A stretch of DNA of 64,000 nucleotides from Clostridiaceae bacterium (GTDB taxonomy: Bacteria > Bacillota > Clostridia > Lachnospirales > Lachnospiraceae). The notes beneath the pieces were generated by a model. That model was given only the letters and a program-made list of their open reading frames with translations. It was not told where the DNA came from and made no database searches. A program made the position numbers and the translations under genes. This document shows positions 45,401 through 53,711 of this stretch, one piece after another. Every line of letters starts with the position of its first letter. Position 1 is the stretch's first letter. Where the stretch lies: the NCBI GenBank assembly GCA_910575435.1, contig CAJTGI010000007.1, forward strand, positions 1 to 64,000, given 5' to 3'.

Positions 45401-45457
45401 GTCAATGTCGCCATGGCGATAACTGATAAATGCCGCATATTTCATCACGATATCCAT
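42449..45457 (-). CDS. TIR-domain protein with membrane helix and propeller-like C-terminal region
   Basis: 1002 residues. The N-terminal 130 residues form a TIR domain: YAAFISYRHGDIDEKVA, FRDSEELKAGSDLSALIKSA with the SEEL box near the catalytic Glu, and EWLIIVCTKRFKDSVWCMEE. A conserved helical segment (residues 130-180) and a helix near 190-210 (VSGAMVSGAAIFAGVVMA) follow. Residues 290-1000 are beta-rich repeats (for example SVDIYSGKENFK, YSYKMDGEVIL, LLLDTSTGENSF, MATWKKVLDLSE) consistent with one or more WD40/PQQ-like propellers. Bacterial TIR domains often cleave NAD or make cyclic ADP-ribose species; this is known of the family, not shown here. It abuts a DHH phosphoesterase gene and mtnA. 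The start could also be the ATG at 45445, where MKYAAF begins; a GGGAGG lies upstream of both. Confidence 0.82.
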   Translation of the reverse strand: MDIVMKYAAFISYRHGDIDEKVAKQVFRLLEKYRVPRKLAKKIGRKNIGRVFRDSEELKAGSDLSALIKSALDETEWLIIVCTKRFKDSVWCMEEVEHFLKIRGRDRIITILVEGEPAESFPKVLTEVERDGKMVSIEPLAVDIRDDDEKKILKNIRREQYRFLADMLEVDYDDLYQRERERRLRRVIAVSGAMVSGAAIFAGVVMAKNMQLEKAYAALDQSNQQTLRGESYYLAEYAQEAYQNADRKTAVKLGLEALPKDLKNQERPFVSNAMRALTEAMGTYDVSLGYQKEQLLEEEEEAFDTKVQVSRDQKVALVEKYYSAANNVLKRDVTLYSLADSTKICSYKLENVSRAFYADSTRGAVLLSDSKTLLYAGTEGLVSVDIYSGKENFKGKGVSDLAVSQKEDLIVGVDYGGGILYSYKMDGEVILECELGSDIEYTLGDISPDHSQVALAASTDKISGILLLDTSTGENSFINQDGTCQEIVFTSNKDICFLRTDRQASLKHIVEYDLTKGKENYLCDANWNLQSMAISGNRSCFYYRGTKLYEVDQKSGDAIWKYNFPSEIISVICGGKTVGISCRNGSIYFFDLDSKKLINSQSGNGEPFYFTYVDDSYAALRDYWGKMVRIYHRQEQNQEKGKKKELFATEDLIPDRWYTCSPGSQHFILGTQKDGVRQLWVMNSETMEVEQSVPMTSLGYQTFDNLTIDMADNGYFSVRDYATYVNRHFDASSMNNTLEYDDDSYYLYNEKRDQFFITRDQQVILYDAKTGEEQKRWDIPEKYNRGIVIGQHQVFSSDSEICIVDEKTEKEKVIKDGELYSFHQDRGLVFYRNPEGTEWFVYSLEEGKVVCQGKAGDYASTMFFGDNRYFLNDYSEVYDMATWKKVLDLSEISNGVYGVSTTASLPYFVVWYQDSDAKGTGKAGGSNVAYLYDKQHPEEIIGEIPNYVTTTSDGEVVVYDGAQNLYKIPLYSSEEILKMAEDYVGTMEFSKYQREKYHLYSK

Positions 45458-45469
45458 GCCCTCCCATCA

Positions 45470-47059
45470 TTAATCCACAATCTTAGCATATGTCTCGTAA
45501 AAGATGTCTTCCCGCACCACGTAAATGTCGTGGAAATCATCTTCCCGCACCACCAGATAGTCTCCCACCACGCCCCTGTAATACTTGGTCTCATCCCAAC
45601 TGGTAAAGACCTTGATATTCTTCTGCAGCTGCTTTGCATAAATCTTGGTCTCCCCCGTAGCCTGGCAGGTCTTCATATATTTCATCAGCTGGTAAACGTC
45701 CCCGAAAATATTGTCCCGAACCGTGGGGGCATACTCGATCTTCATATGGGGATCGCCCTCCACCATGCGATAGGATCTCTCAAACTTCTCCCGATTGATG
45801 GGATACACCTCCCCCTCGATGCCAATCATCAGATAGAGGTCTTCATCCACCACCAGATTCACATCCCCCTCCAGGGTTCTCACCAGAATCGGGGTTCCGA
45901 TCTTGATAAATTCCGAAGCCACAGCCATGCCCACCAGCACATTCTTCTTCTGATACCGTTCAAACTCCCTGATATCCACCTCATGGGTCTTGGCATAGAT
46001 AATCTCGAAATCATGGTAGTACTGCTTCGTCCTCTCCATCATCACCTGAGTGAAATCCCGCTCCCCATACCAGTCACGGTATAAGTTCTCAGCGATAAAT
46101 CCCCCGGCCTTGGTGGGATGGCCTCCCCCATTCCCCAGCCCCTCGCAGAGATACTCCGCCAATTCATTGGCCTTGGTTTCCTTGACGCAGCTGCGGATGG
46201 ACAACTTATATCCCCCTGGATTGGGGTTAAATACCACGCAGGTCTCAATCTCCTGTACCTGAATGGCAAAATCGCTAATAATCCCCAGGATATTGGGGTC
46301 GCACTGGGCAGAGGGAATGACGCAGAACTTAAACTCACCGCAATACTGCTGTCTCGTCAGAGCCTCGCTGGCAATCTCCATCTCACCCAGGGATAAATTT
46401 GTGTTCATCAGTTGAAATAATAGAATATCATCCTTGCACAGGTCATCCTTCATATCCCTGTCCAGGGGATGGTACATCTCCCCAAACTGGTTGGTGTCGC
46501 TATACAAGCCATAATACAATGCCGTAGACAATTTTAATTTCCGGTTCACATCATATTCCTGGGAATTAAGCAAATCCCAGACCACGGTAGCGCAGCTTCC
46601 CAGATTGCTGCGTATGTAATGAAACTCATTCTGGACCATGCCGCACTGGTGATGGTCGATAATCGCCACATTCTCCGCCTGGAACTTCGTGACATTGCCA
46701 GAACCATACTGGCAATCTACCGTAATAAGAAGATCGCACTCCGGCAATTCCTGCACGTACTCCACAGGAATCTCCAGTTCCTTCACCATCAGAAGCAGAT
46801 TCGGCTTGGTGATGCAGTTCTTGCCGCCATACACCAGATGCACTTCCTTTCCCATGCTCTCAAAATAGGAGTACAGGGCATAGCCCGATGCCAATGCATC
46901 CGCATCGGGATTATCATGGCATTGGATGCAAATCTTCTGATAGGCATGAAACTTTTTCAAAAATAATTTTTTCTCTAAAAACACTTCTTGAAACACTTCA
47001 TTCTCCCCATCATCAATCTCTAATACAATGCGGTAATCATCCTTCATAGTTTTCCCCAT
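45470..47059 (-). CDS. DHH/DHHA1-family phosphoesterase
   Basis: The start at 47059 has AGGA five bases upstream; 529 residues. A short N-terminal region leads to the DHH domain: QCHDNPDADALASGYALYS (metal-binding), LLITVDCQYGSGNV, and AIIDHHQCGMVQNEF, the DHH motif. The DHHA1 domain carries GLGNGGGHPTKAGGFIAE. A C-terminal extension of roughly 200 residues beyond these two domains is unusual and unassigned. Family members hydrolyse nanoRNA, pAp or cyclic di-AMP; which applies cannot be told from sequence. The gene is only 12 bases from the TIR-domain gene, an arrangement worth noting because both families can act on nucleotide signals. Confidence 0.88.
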   Translation of the reverse strand: MGKTMKDDYRIVLEIDDGENEVFQEVFLEKKLFLKKFHAYQKICIQCHDNPDADALASGYALYSYFESMGKEVHLVYGGKNCITKPNLLLMVKELEIPVEYVQELPECDLLITVDCQYGSGNVTKFQAENVAIIDHHQCGMVQNEFHYIRSNLGSCATVVWDLLNSQEYDVNRKLKLSTALYYGLYSDTNQFGEMYHPLDRDMKDDLCKDDILLFQLMNTNLSLGEMEIASEALTRQQYCGEFKFCVIPSAQCDPNILGIISDFAIQVQEIETCVVFNPNPGGYKLSIRSCVKETKANELAEYLCEGLGNGGGHPTKAGGFIAENLYRDWYGERDFTQVMMERTKQYYHDFEIIYAKTHEVDIREFERYQKKNVLVGMAVASEFIKIGTPILVRTLEGDVNLVVDEDLYLMIGIEGEVYPINREKFERSYRMVEGDPHMKIEYAPTVRDNIFGDVYQLMKYMKTCQATGETKIYAKQLQKNIKVFTSWDETKYYRGVVGDYLVVREDDFHDIYVVREDIFYETYAKIVD

Positions 47060-47094
47060 TTCTGTCCTTTTTCCTTTTATATTAATATAAATTT

Positions 47095-47138
47095 CTACAA
47101 AAAGCAAGGGATTAGGGAACGCAGCGTTCCCTAATCCC
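47095..47138 (-). terminator. Rho-independent terminator of the leucine-rich-repeat gene
   Basis: GGGATTAGGGAACGC and GCGTTCCCTAATCCC form a perfect 15-bp stem. On the minus strand the stem is followed by TTGCTTTTTG. It lies about 120 bases past the stop of the gene at 47260-49050 and just before the DHH gene. A CCGTGAACAGTAAC at 47150-47163 nearby differs by one base from the element end motif. Confidence 0.85.
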
Positions 47139-47259
47139 TTTCATCCGTTACCGTGAACAGTAACTTTACTCTATCGCCGTAAGCCAAATATTCCGTTGCT
47201 CTGCAGCGGGGTATTTGACCTTCGCGGGAATAAAGCATATATGCTACTCCCATCATGCA

Positions 47260-49050
47260 TCATACCTTGGCAATGACCACTTTCTTTCCCTGACCCTTGT
47301 TGGTAAACAGCGTGCGGTACTTTTTCAGCCGGATCGTTGGCACGGAAATCTTGCAGTGGCTGACGCCCTTCAACGCCCGATTTCCCACCGTCTTAAGTTT
47401 CAGGGATTTCACCAGCATGGATGCCAGTTTCTTGCAGTTCCTAAAGGTATTATTGCCAATCTTGGTCACCTGGGAATTGATAATCACCGAGCGAAGGTTG
47501 AGGCAATTTTCCAGCGCGCTGGCGCCTATGGCAACTTTCTTGCCTCCGACGGCACCAAACATCACGTTCCCCTTCTTCGTCTTCACAGGCGTTTTTCCCA
47601 ATTTGAATTTTTTTAGTTTCTTGCAATTTTTAAATGCCTTTGCTCCCACCGTCTTCACAGAGGCCGGAAGGGATACGGATGCCAGTTTGGCACATCCTGA
47701 GAAGGACTCCGAATCCACCGTGGTGGTCTTATTGGAAAAAGCAACCTTCTTCAGGCTCTTGCAATTCTTGAATGCCTTCTTTCCAATGGTCTTGACATTG
47801 CTGCCAAGCTTTACATTCTGAACCTTGCTGCCGCTAAAGGCACCGGCAGAAATCTTTGTCACAGGATAACTCTTTCCGCCAACGGTCACCTTGTCTGGCA
47901 CGGAAACCGTCTTCTTGTCTGTCTTCACCCCGTCATAGGAAACGGAACCAGAGCCATTGCTCTTGTAGACAGCATTTCCCACGGTGGCTACCGTCCCGGG
48001 CTTGCTCATATCCGTAGGAGAAGGCTTTGCAGTATCCGCAGGCTCCGTGGTATTGTCTGGCTCTTTCGTCGGCTCCGCAGTAATGCCAGGCTCCTTGGTG
48101 ACTTCCGGCTTCTTCGTTGGCTTCTGAGTAACTTCCGGCTCCCTGGTGACTTCTGGCACATTCGTTGGCTCCTGAGTAACTTCCGGCTCCTTGGTAATTT
48201 CTGGCGCCTTTGTCGGCTCTTTGGTCACTTCCGGCTCTTTCGTCGGCTCCGTGGTATTGCCAGGCTCCTCCGTTGGCTCCGGCCGATCCGTAAAATCAGG
48301 TTCTGCCGAAGGGGAAGCCGTCGGATGCCATGATTCATCCACCGGAATCGCATAAACCACATAAAGTTCATTGAGAATTGTCGTCCCCGCCATAACCTCT
48401 TTCTTATATTTCACGCCAATCTCTGTATCCTCAGATAAGCCTTCCAACTTCCAGTTATCGAAATCCTTTACATCTTCAGGATTTCCCTGATAATAATACT
48501 GCAATTCTTTAATAGAAGGATCTATCTCAATAGAACCATTTTTCGCACCCTTTCCAGAACCTCTCACGGTAACGCCCGCCAGGGCATCCACTTCCAGAGA
48601 ACCGTCCTTCACCTTGAGGATGCGGGATTCCCCATAGGGATATACGCCATTCAGCCCATCCGTCGGCCCGTCATAGATGGCCCTCACCTGAATGCAGACA
48701 TTGCCATCACTGAAAAGATCCGTGCCCTTCAGGTCATAAGATTCGCCCTTGTCGCTATAGTTAATGCTATCCAAATTTCCCTCATTTTCATCCAAAAACC
48801 ACTGATATACGATATGCTCCTGCAAGTCGGCTGGAATCCCTTCGAATGCATCTGTATTCTTGACTTTGAGACGCACTGTATTGCCATTGACAATCTGCCC
48901 TTCCACCTGAAGCGTCACGCCACCCTGTCCGGATGCATCCGGCTCATCCCCTGCCTTCGCGCCATTTGCCGGAACGCATCCGAACATCAAGGCGGCACAT
49001 AGCAGGCAGGCAACCCTTTTCTTCAAATATTTCTTCCAACTATGCTTCAT
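47260..49050 (-). CDS. Secreted BspA-like leucine-rich-repeat protein
   Basis: The ATG at 49050 has AGGAGG seven bases upstream and gives 596 residues. A signal peptide (MKHSWKKYLKKRVACLLCAA, hydrophobic core to about 28) is followed by a beta-sandwich region (35-240, including VTLQVEGQIVNGNTVRLKVK). A Thr/Pro/Glu-rich linker (about 250-350) carries many T-E-P-T-K-E-P and V-T-K-E-P units. C-terminal LRR_5/BspA-type repeats occupy about 390-596 (ISAGAFSGSKVQNVKLGSNV, KTIGKKAFKNCKSLKKV, TVGAKAFKNCKKLKKF). The linker should span the wall; no LPxTG motif is seen. BspA-like proteins typically mediate binding to host proteins or other bacteria. It lies downstream of another LRR surface protein on the same strand. 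Confidence 0.88.
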   Translation of the reverse strand: MKHSWKKYLKKRVACLLCAALMFGCVPANGAKAGDEPDASGQGGVTLQVEGQIVNGNTVRLKVKNTDAFEGIPADLQEHIVYQWFLDENEGNLDSINYSDKGESYDLKGTDLFSDGNVCIQVRAIYDGPTDGLNGVYPYGESRILKVKDGSLEVDALAGVTVRGSGKGAKNGSIEIDPSIKELQYYYQGNPEDVKDFDNWKLEGLSEDTEIGVKYKKEVMAGTTILNELYVVYAIPVDESWHPTASPSAEPDFTDRPEPTEEPGNTTEPTKEPEVTKEPTKAPEITKEPEVTQEPTNVPEVTREPEVTQKPTKKPEVTKEPGITAEPTKEPDNTTEPADTAKPSPTDMSKPGTVATVGNAVYKSNGSGSVSYDGVKTDKKTVSVPDKVTVGGKSYPVTKISAGAFSGSKVQNVKLGSNVKTIGKKAFKNCKSLKKVAFSNKTTTVDSESFSGCAKLASVSLPASVKTVGAKAFKNCKKLKKFKLGKTPVKTKKGNVMFGAVGGKKVAIGASALENCLNLRSVIINSQVTKIGNNTFRNCKKLASMLVKSLKLKTVGNRALKGVSHCKISVPTIRLKKYRTLFTNKGQGKKVVIAKV

Positions 49051-49235
49051 ATTCATTCCTCCTATCCTAGAATACGATATGGCCTCACAATAACTTGCTA
49101 TTTGTTTGCACAATTATTTATAAATATACCACTTATTGGAAGAAAGAACAATGTTATAATCACCCTTAAGCCAGCTGTTTTCGCCATAACCTGAATTTTT
49201 ATCAGCAATATGGAAAAAATCTGCCACTATTCCCA

Positions 49236-51473
49236 TCATTTCACCGTCACCTTCATCTGCTTTGCCACGCCGTTATTTGCCGTGACAAAGACAGAACAAG
49301 TCCCTTTCTCTTTCCCTCGAATCTTCCCCTTTTTACTTACGGTTGCCACGTCCCTGTTATCCACATAATACCGGAATTTCCGGTCGTGGCCCAGCAGTTT
49401 CTTTTTCCGATTCTCCAGCACTGCCCTGGCTTTGATCTGGAACGTCCCCTTTCCCTTCAGCGTCACCTTTGCCCTATTTACCTTGATTCTTTTTGCATTG
49501 GTGTGCTTTTCCCGCCTCATCGCCACATGGATGACCGGGGATTTGGACTGGTATTTTTTTATGCCATTCTTTATCACGTATGATACTATATAATATTTAT
49601 ATGCCCGGGATTTCTTTAATTTCTTATGAACGCACTGGCGCTTTCCGCTGCTTCCCACCGATTTGAGTTTTTTGTAATTCTGCTTCCCATCGCAGTACGA
49701 CCAATACACCTCGTAACCGGAGCAACCGTTCTTCTTCCTCCAGGTCAGCTTGATTCCGCTGCTGCCCTTCTGTTTTCCAGCAGCCAGAAGAAGGGACAAA
49801 TCCTTCCTCTTTTCGATCTGGTTCCCAGTCATCTTAGATTCATCAGGCTTTGGCGATGAAGTTACCAATGGCTGTTTTGACACTGCCGGGACAGTCGGCG
49901 CAGGCGTTGAAGCATTGGGAGCCTTGGTGGGCGCCATCGTAGGCATAGGCGCATCCGTTGATGCCGGCTGGGTGGGCATTGGCACACTCGTTGGCGTCAT
50001 TGGGGTCGGCGATGGCGCACTCGTTGGCAGCATCGTGGTCGGAGTCGGCGCAACCGTTGGCTTTGCAGGCCCCATTGAAGATGCGCTGACAGTTACAGGC
50101 ACGTCCATGTCATACATCACATAGCGATGCCCCCCATCCCACAGCGTATAATCCGCCTGAAATCGGTTGACTCCCTCGGCGCCCACGTCCTGCGCAGGTT
50201 CCCTCCAAGCAAAGCCATCCGGCAGCGAGACCCGGGCAAGGGTATCGCCCACCATAGCCGCTAGATTATTCGGAACGGCGGGAGCGGGAAGGTTCTTTAG
50301 CGATGTAATAAAAATACTCGTGCCCGATAATTTCCCGCTCTCCACCTTCACGCATGCACTGTTTGGATCTGGCTGAATGACAAGCAAGGTGCCATCCCGA
50401 GATAGGGCGCAATTCTCATAACTCAAGGATCCCTTTAACGCATCATCCTGATTCAGGACCCTCTGCATCAACTCGGGAATCTCGTTCCCCCACCCCTTGG
50501 CAAGAGTGCCAGAATAAAAGATATTCTGATACCCGATAACAAACTTGGCGTGGCTTTCTATTCCCGTGAAATCTATGAGTTTGTTCCTCTCAAAATTTAT
50601 CTTGATATCTTCTCTGACCCCAGAGAACTTCTGCAGGGAAGCAATCTGAAGCCCAGACAGATCCAATTCCGTCAAATTCGGAAAGCGGGAGGGTATGGAT
50701 GCCAGGCTGTCAACATCTGTAAATTTATTCCCGCTGGACCTATTCGGCCGACTAGTCAAAAATCCATCATATGCCGTCACTCCCAGATTGATATCCACCA
50801 AGCCGGATAATTTATCCATAGCAAGCAATGCTACCAGGGCATTATCCCTGAGTAGATTATCGCCCAAATACAATTTCTTCAGACCTTCCATGCCCTGAAG
50901 GAAATCAATATTGGATATGTCGCATGCGTCAAGATACAGCGAAGTCAGATTTGGCAATCTATCCTTGCGGATATTGACACAAGCACCGCTGGCTGACAGT
51001 TTGTTTTTTGCAAGGCACAATGTCTTTAAGTTTGGCAAATCCAGTTCGGGAACGCTCTCCAGCTTACCATCGGCCAAATACAGGGAAACCAGGCTGCTCC
51101 TTCCCTTGAGAGAGGAGAAGTCAATCCCGCTCAGGTCGCCACTTTTCAGATGAAGCATTTCCAGATTCCCGCATCCGCCAAGCAACTTCTCCACATTCTC
51201 CTTGGTATTGGCTTTCGCCATATCCACTCCCGACAGGCTAATCTCAATCTTCGTAACCTGATTCATATCCAGCTCAATGGATTTACCCGCATCATTTGTG
51301 CTTTTCAGCGCACTCTTCGGCGTTATCCCGGCTTTCAGTTTGTCATACAGTTTCTGATCCTCTATGGACAGCGTCTGGGCATTGGCTGCCAGGGCCTTCG
51401 CATGCATCCAGGGCAGCACCGGGTTCAGCAGAAGCAGTACAACCAGCATGATTGACAAGATTTTTCTTTTCAT
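49236..51473 (-). CDS. Secreted leucine-rich-repeat protein with proline-rich linker and Ig-like tail
   Basis: The ATG at 51473 follows GGAGG by eight bases; 745 residues. A signal peptide (MKRKILSIMLVVLLLLNPVL) is followed by internalin-like leucine-rich repeats (about 70-330: LEMLHLKSGDLSGIDFSSLK, LYLADGKLESVPELDLPNLK, LDLSGLQIASLQKF). A linker rich in Pro/Thr/Ala (480-550) has repeats around PTSAPSPTPMTP. A fibronectin III-like domain (GIKLTWRKKNGCSGYEVYWS, YKYYIVSYVIKNGIKKYQ) and a C-terminal Big_2/Ig-like domain (VDNRDVATVSKKGKIRGKEK) follow. No sortase motif is visible, so retention at the surface is unclear. It probably acts in adhesion together with the BspA-like protein encoded downstream. 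Confidence 0.87.
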   Translation of the reverse strand: MKRKILSIMLVVLLLLNPVLPWMHAKALAANAQTLSIEDQKLYDKLKAGITPKSALKSTNDAGKSIELDMNQVTKIEISLSGVDMAKANTKENVEKLLGGCGNLEMLHLKSGDLSGIDFSSLKGRSSLVSLYLADGKLESVPELDLPNLKTLCLAKNKLSASGACVNIRKDRLPNLTSLYLDACDISNIDFLQGMEGLKKLYLGDNLLRDNALVALLAMDKLSGLVDINLGVTAYDGFLTSRPNRSSGNKFTDVDSLASIPSRFPNLTELDLSGLQIASLQKFSGVREDIKINFERNKLIDFTGIESHAKFVIGYQNIFYSGTLAKGWGNEIPELMQRVLNQDDALKGSLSYENCALSRDGTLLVIQPDPNSACVKVESGKLSGTSIFITSLKNLPAPAVPNNLAAMVGDTLARVSLPDGFAWREPAQDVGAEGVNRFQADYTLWDGGHRYVMYDMDVPVTVSASSMGPAKPTVAPTPTTMLPTSAPSPTPMTPTSVPMPTQPASTDAPMPTMAPTKAPNASTPAPTVPAVSKQPLVTSSPKPDESKMTGNQIEKRKDLSLLLAAGKQKGSSGIKLTWRKKNGCSGYEVYWSYCDGKQNYKKLKSVGSSGKRQCVHKKLKKSRAYKYYIVSYVIKNGIKKYQSKSPVIHVAMRREKHTNAKRIKVNRAKVTLKGKGTFQIKARAVLENRKKKLLGHDRKFRYYVDNRDVATVSKKGKIRGKEKGTCSVFVTANNGVAKQMKVTVK

Positions 51474-51486
51474 CGTATCTCCCTCC

Positions 51487-51515
51487 ATAAAAAGATGTGC
51501 GTTTTCGCACATCTC
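51487..51515 (-). terminator. Terminator upstream of the LRR gene
   Basis: On the minus strand AGATGTGCG and CGCACATCT form a 9-bp stem with an AAAA loop, followed by TTTTTA. It lies between the Rpn gene and the LRR gene and should end the Rpn transcript; because it sits about 15 bases before the LRR start it could also act as an attenuator for that gene. Confidence 0.8.
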
Positions 51516-51556
51516 TTATTACTATTTCTCAATCCACATATTATCTTTCGTGTCCG

Positions 51557-52504
51557 TCAAGCCGATTGAAGAAAAATAAGTGCCTGTTCTTCTGTTAAAT
51601 TGTATTTCTCCATTAACTGCTCCAAAATCACCTGGCTTGAAATCTCAAGAGATTTCAACATTCTAACCGAAATTTTAATGTCTTCCACCCTCGCTTCCTC
51701 TCTGCCTTCCTCTCTGCCTTCCTCTCTACCTTCCTCTCTGCCTTCCTCTCTACCTTCCTCTCTGCCTTCCTCTCTGCCTTCCTCTCTACCTTCCTCTCTG
51801 CCTTCCTCTCTTCCTGCTTCTAAGCCTTCCTCTCTTGCTTTGTCCATAATATCCTGTTCCCACATCGATAATGTCATATACTCTCGCCTCCATTCCTTGC
51901 TTGTTTTTACCTTTGCAACCTTATTTTCAATAATTTGTACAAAAGGATTATTGCTTTTCTCCCCATTCACATACCGAAGAAATTCCCTCACATCTTCATC
52001 GTCTGCCTTCTCATAATCCGTTGTATTGAAAAATATTTTCTTCGTGCCGTCCTGCAGTCTGATTGCCGTGTCTTCTACGCACAAATTTTCAAAGGTATAC
52101 TTTGCCTTCCCGCCGCCAAATGGATCAAAGGTGCAGATAAAAATCACGTAACTCTCTTTCAATTCTTTATATTTTGCACCTTTTTCGATACTGTTTAAAT
52201 CTATCATTCCCTGATAATATCGGCTCCTATAGGGCAATTCCTTTATTGCCGTAGTCTGCATTTCCAAATTAAAAATGCGCCCGCCATCTTCTACATAAAC
52301 GTCAAGGCGTACACTTTTTGCACCATATTCTAAATTTATCGTTTTCTCCTCCTCCAGATATGCGATGTCCATTATTTTGATCTTTAACAACCGCTCCAAT
52401 AAGGCAATGCAGATTTCCTTATCACGCATAACTTTGGCAAACAGGAAATCATTTTTAATCTGAAGTTCCTCCCACTCTTTGCTAAAATCCCTGTTATTAT
52501 TCAC
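51557..52504 (-). CDS. Rpn-family PD-(D/E)XK nuclease/transposase-like protein
   Basis: 315 residues. The N-terminal half has the Rpn/PD-(D/E)XK signature: QIKNDFLFAKVMRDKEICIA, then SVRLDVYVEDGGRIFNLEMQ containing the D and ExQ catalytic residues, and YRSRYYQGMIDLNSIEKG. These proteins are recombination-promoting nucleases or inactivated transposase relatives and are often present in many copies in Lachnospiraceae. Near residue 230 lies a run of about ten Glu-Gly-Arg-Glu repeats from a 12-bp tandem repeat, followed by a short helical tail (VRMLKSLEISSQVILEQLME). The tail is common to this family; the repeat length may vary between strains without breaking the frame. Confidence 0.88.
   Translation of the reverse strand: MNNNRDFSKEWEELQIKNDFLFAKVMRDKEICIALLERLLKIKIMDIAYLEEEKTINLEYGAKSVRLDVYVEDGGRIFNLEMQTTAIKELPYRSRYYQGMIDLNSIEKGAKYKELKESYVIFICTFDPFGGGKAKYTFENLCVEDTAIRLQDGTKKIFFNTTDYEKADDEDVREFLRYVNGEKSNNPFVQIIENKVAKVKTSKEWRREYMTLSMWEQDIMDKAREEGLEAGREEGREEGREEGREEGREEGREEGREEGREEGREEGREEARVEDIKISVRMLKSLEISSQVILEQLMEKYNLTEEQALIFLQSA
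51694..51816 (-). repeat. 12-bp in-frame tandem repeat in the Rpn gene
   Basis: About ten head-to-tail copies of CTTCCTCTCTGC or CTTCCTCTCTAC (plus strand) encode Glu-Gly-Arg-Glu units. Since the period is 12 bases, copy-number change keeps the frame and would lengthen or shorten the charged linker only. Confidence 0.9.
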
Positions 52505-52614
52505 TGTTCCTACCCCTCCTTTTCTTTAGTCTAACATATTATTTTCATTGATACAATTCATAACCACAAAGAATTTATCTCTATGAATTATAAGTTGATA
52601 CTAATAAATTTATC

Positions 52615-53094
52615 TCACTTATGGTACGGCTCCCCCTTCATAATGCGAAACCCTCTGTAAATCTGCTCCAAAAGCACCACCCGCATCAGCTGGTGGGGAA
52701 ATGTCATCTTAGAAAAACTAAGCAATTCCCTGGACTCTTGCAAAATCCCCCGGTCAATGCCAATGGAACCGCCAATAATAAAAATAATATGGCTCTCCCC
52801 CTGAACGCCAAGACTTTCTATCTTTTCGGAAAATTCTTCCGAAGAGGCTTGTCTCCCCTGGATTGCCAGGGAAATCACATATGCCCCCTCCTTTATGTAC
52901 TTCCGCAATCGCTCCCCCTCCCGGGCACGAATCAGATCCTCCTCGTGCCCGCTTGCATGTTCCGGCGTCCGCTCATCCGCCACCTCGATCATTTCCAGCT
53001 TGCAGTAACGGCTCAACCGCTTGCGATACTCGGTAACAGCATCTGCAAAGAACTTTTCCTTCATCTTCCCCACCGCCAATATGGTTATCTTCAT
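52615..53094 (-). CDS. rlmH: 23S rRNA (pseudouridine1915-N3)-methyltransferase
   Basis: 159 residues, exactly the family size. SPOUT-fold features: MKITILAVGKMKEKFFADAV at the N-terminus, HIIFIIGGSIGIDRGI as the SAM-binding knot, and the signature C-terminus VVLLEQIYRGFRIMKGEPYHK split at Arg-Ile. It methylates pseudouridine 1915 in helix 69 of 23S rRNA in the cytoplasm. It lies downstream of alr and mazF in the same direction, spaced by about 65 bases from mazF. Confidence 0.96.
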   Translation of the reverse strand: MKITILAVGKMKEKFFADAVTEYRKRLSRYCKLEMIEVADERTPEHASGHEEDLIRAREGERLRKYIKEGAYVISLAIQGRQASSEEFSEKIESLGVQGESHIIFIIGGSIGIDRGILQESRELLSFSKMTFPHQLMRVVLLEQIYRGFRIMKGEPYHK

Positions 53095-53160
53095 AAAAAT
53101 CCCCCATTCTTACTCAGCCCGCAAGTTCATAGCGAACTTCGTTCGGTTCTTTTATTGCCG

Positions 53161-53529
53161 CTATATCTTCTCGTACCTCCTGACCTTCTTATCCAGGGCA
53201 AGGCTGACGCAGAGCGCCTGATTAATCTCCTCCAATATCTCCTCGTCCAAATGGCACACCTTTTCCCGAAGGCGAGATTTATCAATGGTGCGAATCTGTT
53301 CCAGCAATATCACCGAATCTTTCATCAAATCGTATCGGTTCATGTCCAATGATATGTGCGTAGGCAGTTTGGCCTTGTTCATTTTTGATGTAATTGCCGC
53401 ACATATTACTGTGGGACTATGACGATTTCCCATGTCATTCTGTATAATAAGCACCGGCCTTACGCCCCCCTGCTCGGAGCCGACTACCGGTCGCAGGTCT
53501 GCAAAATAAATATCTCCCCGTCGAATCAT
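53161..53529 (-). CDS. mazF: MazF/PemK-type endoribonuclease toxin
   Basis: The family start is [20 protein letters not shown] at 53529; the open frame extends upstream to 53673, but that part does not match the family. About 122 residues. Motifs: [20 protein letters not shown], then [20 protein letters not shown] with the catalytic Thr/Ser, and [19 protein letters not shown]. MazF/EndoA cleaves single-stranded mRNA at a short motif and is normally held by an antitoxin encoded just upstream. Here alr lies upstream, as in the alr-ndoAI-ndoA order of Bacillus, but I see no intact antitoxin gene in the 180 bases between them. Confidence 0.9.
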   Translation of the reverse strand: MIRRGDIYFADLRPVVGSEQGGVRPVLIIQNDMGNRHSPTVICAAITSKMNKAKLPTHISLDMNRYDLMKDSVILLEQIRTIDKSRLREKVCHLDEEILEEINQALCVSLALDKKVRRYEKI

Positions 53530-53711
53530 TTCATCGCTCACTCTCCTATTCCTCTCAAATTTCCGGATATTCCGGCTGCGCCAGCAAAAGGGTAACCTCA
53601 AGGCCCTCCGCATATGTAGCCATCCTCTTTTCCTATCTTTTCCAATTTTGAGAGAAGTATTCATATCATTCATTTTTCTATAGAAAAAATGCGCGACATC
53701 CCCTTTGGTTT

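Noticed and set aside
51694-51816. CRISPR-like array from regularly repeating sequence
   Set aside because: The 12-bp repeat has no spacers and lies in a coding frame; the 54-bp repeat near 24.6 kb also has no unique spacers.
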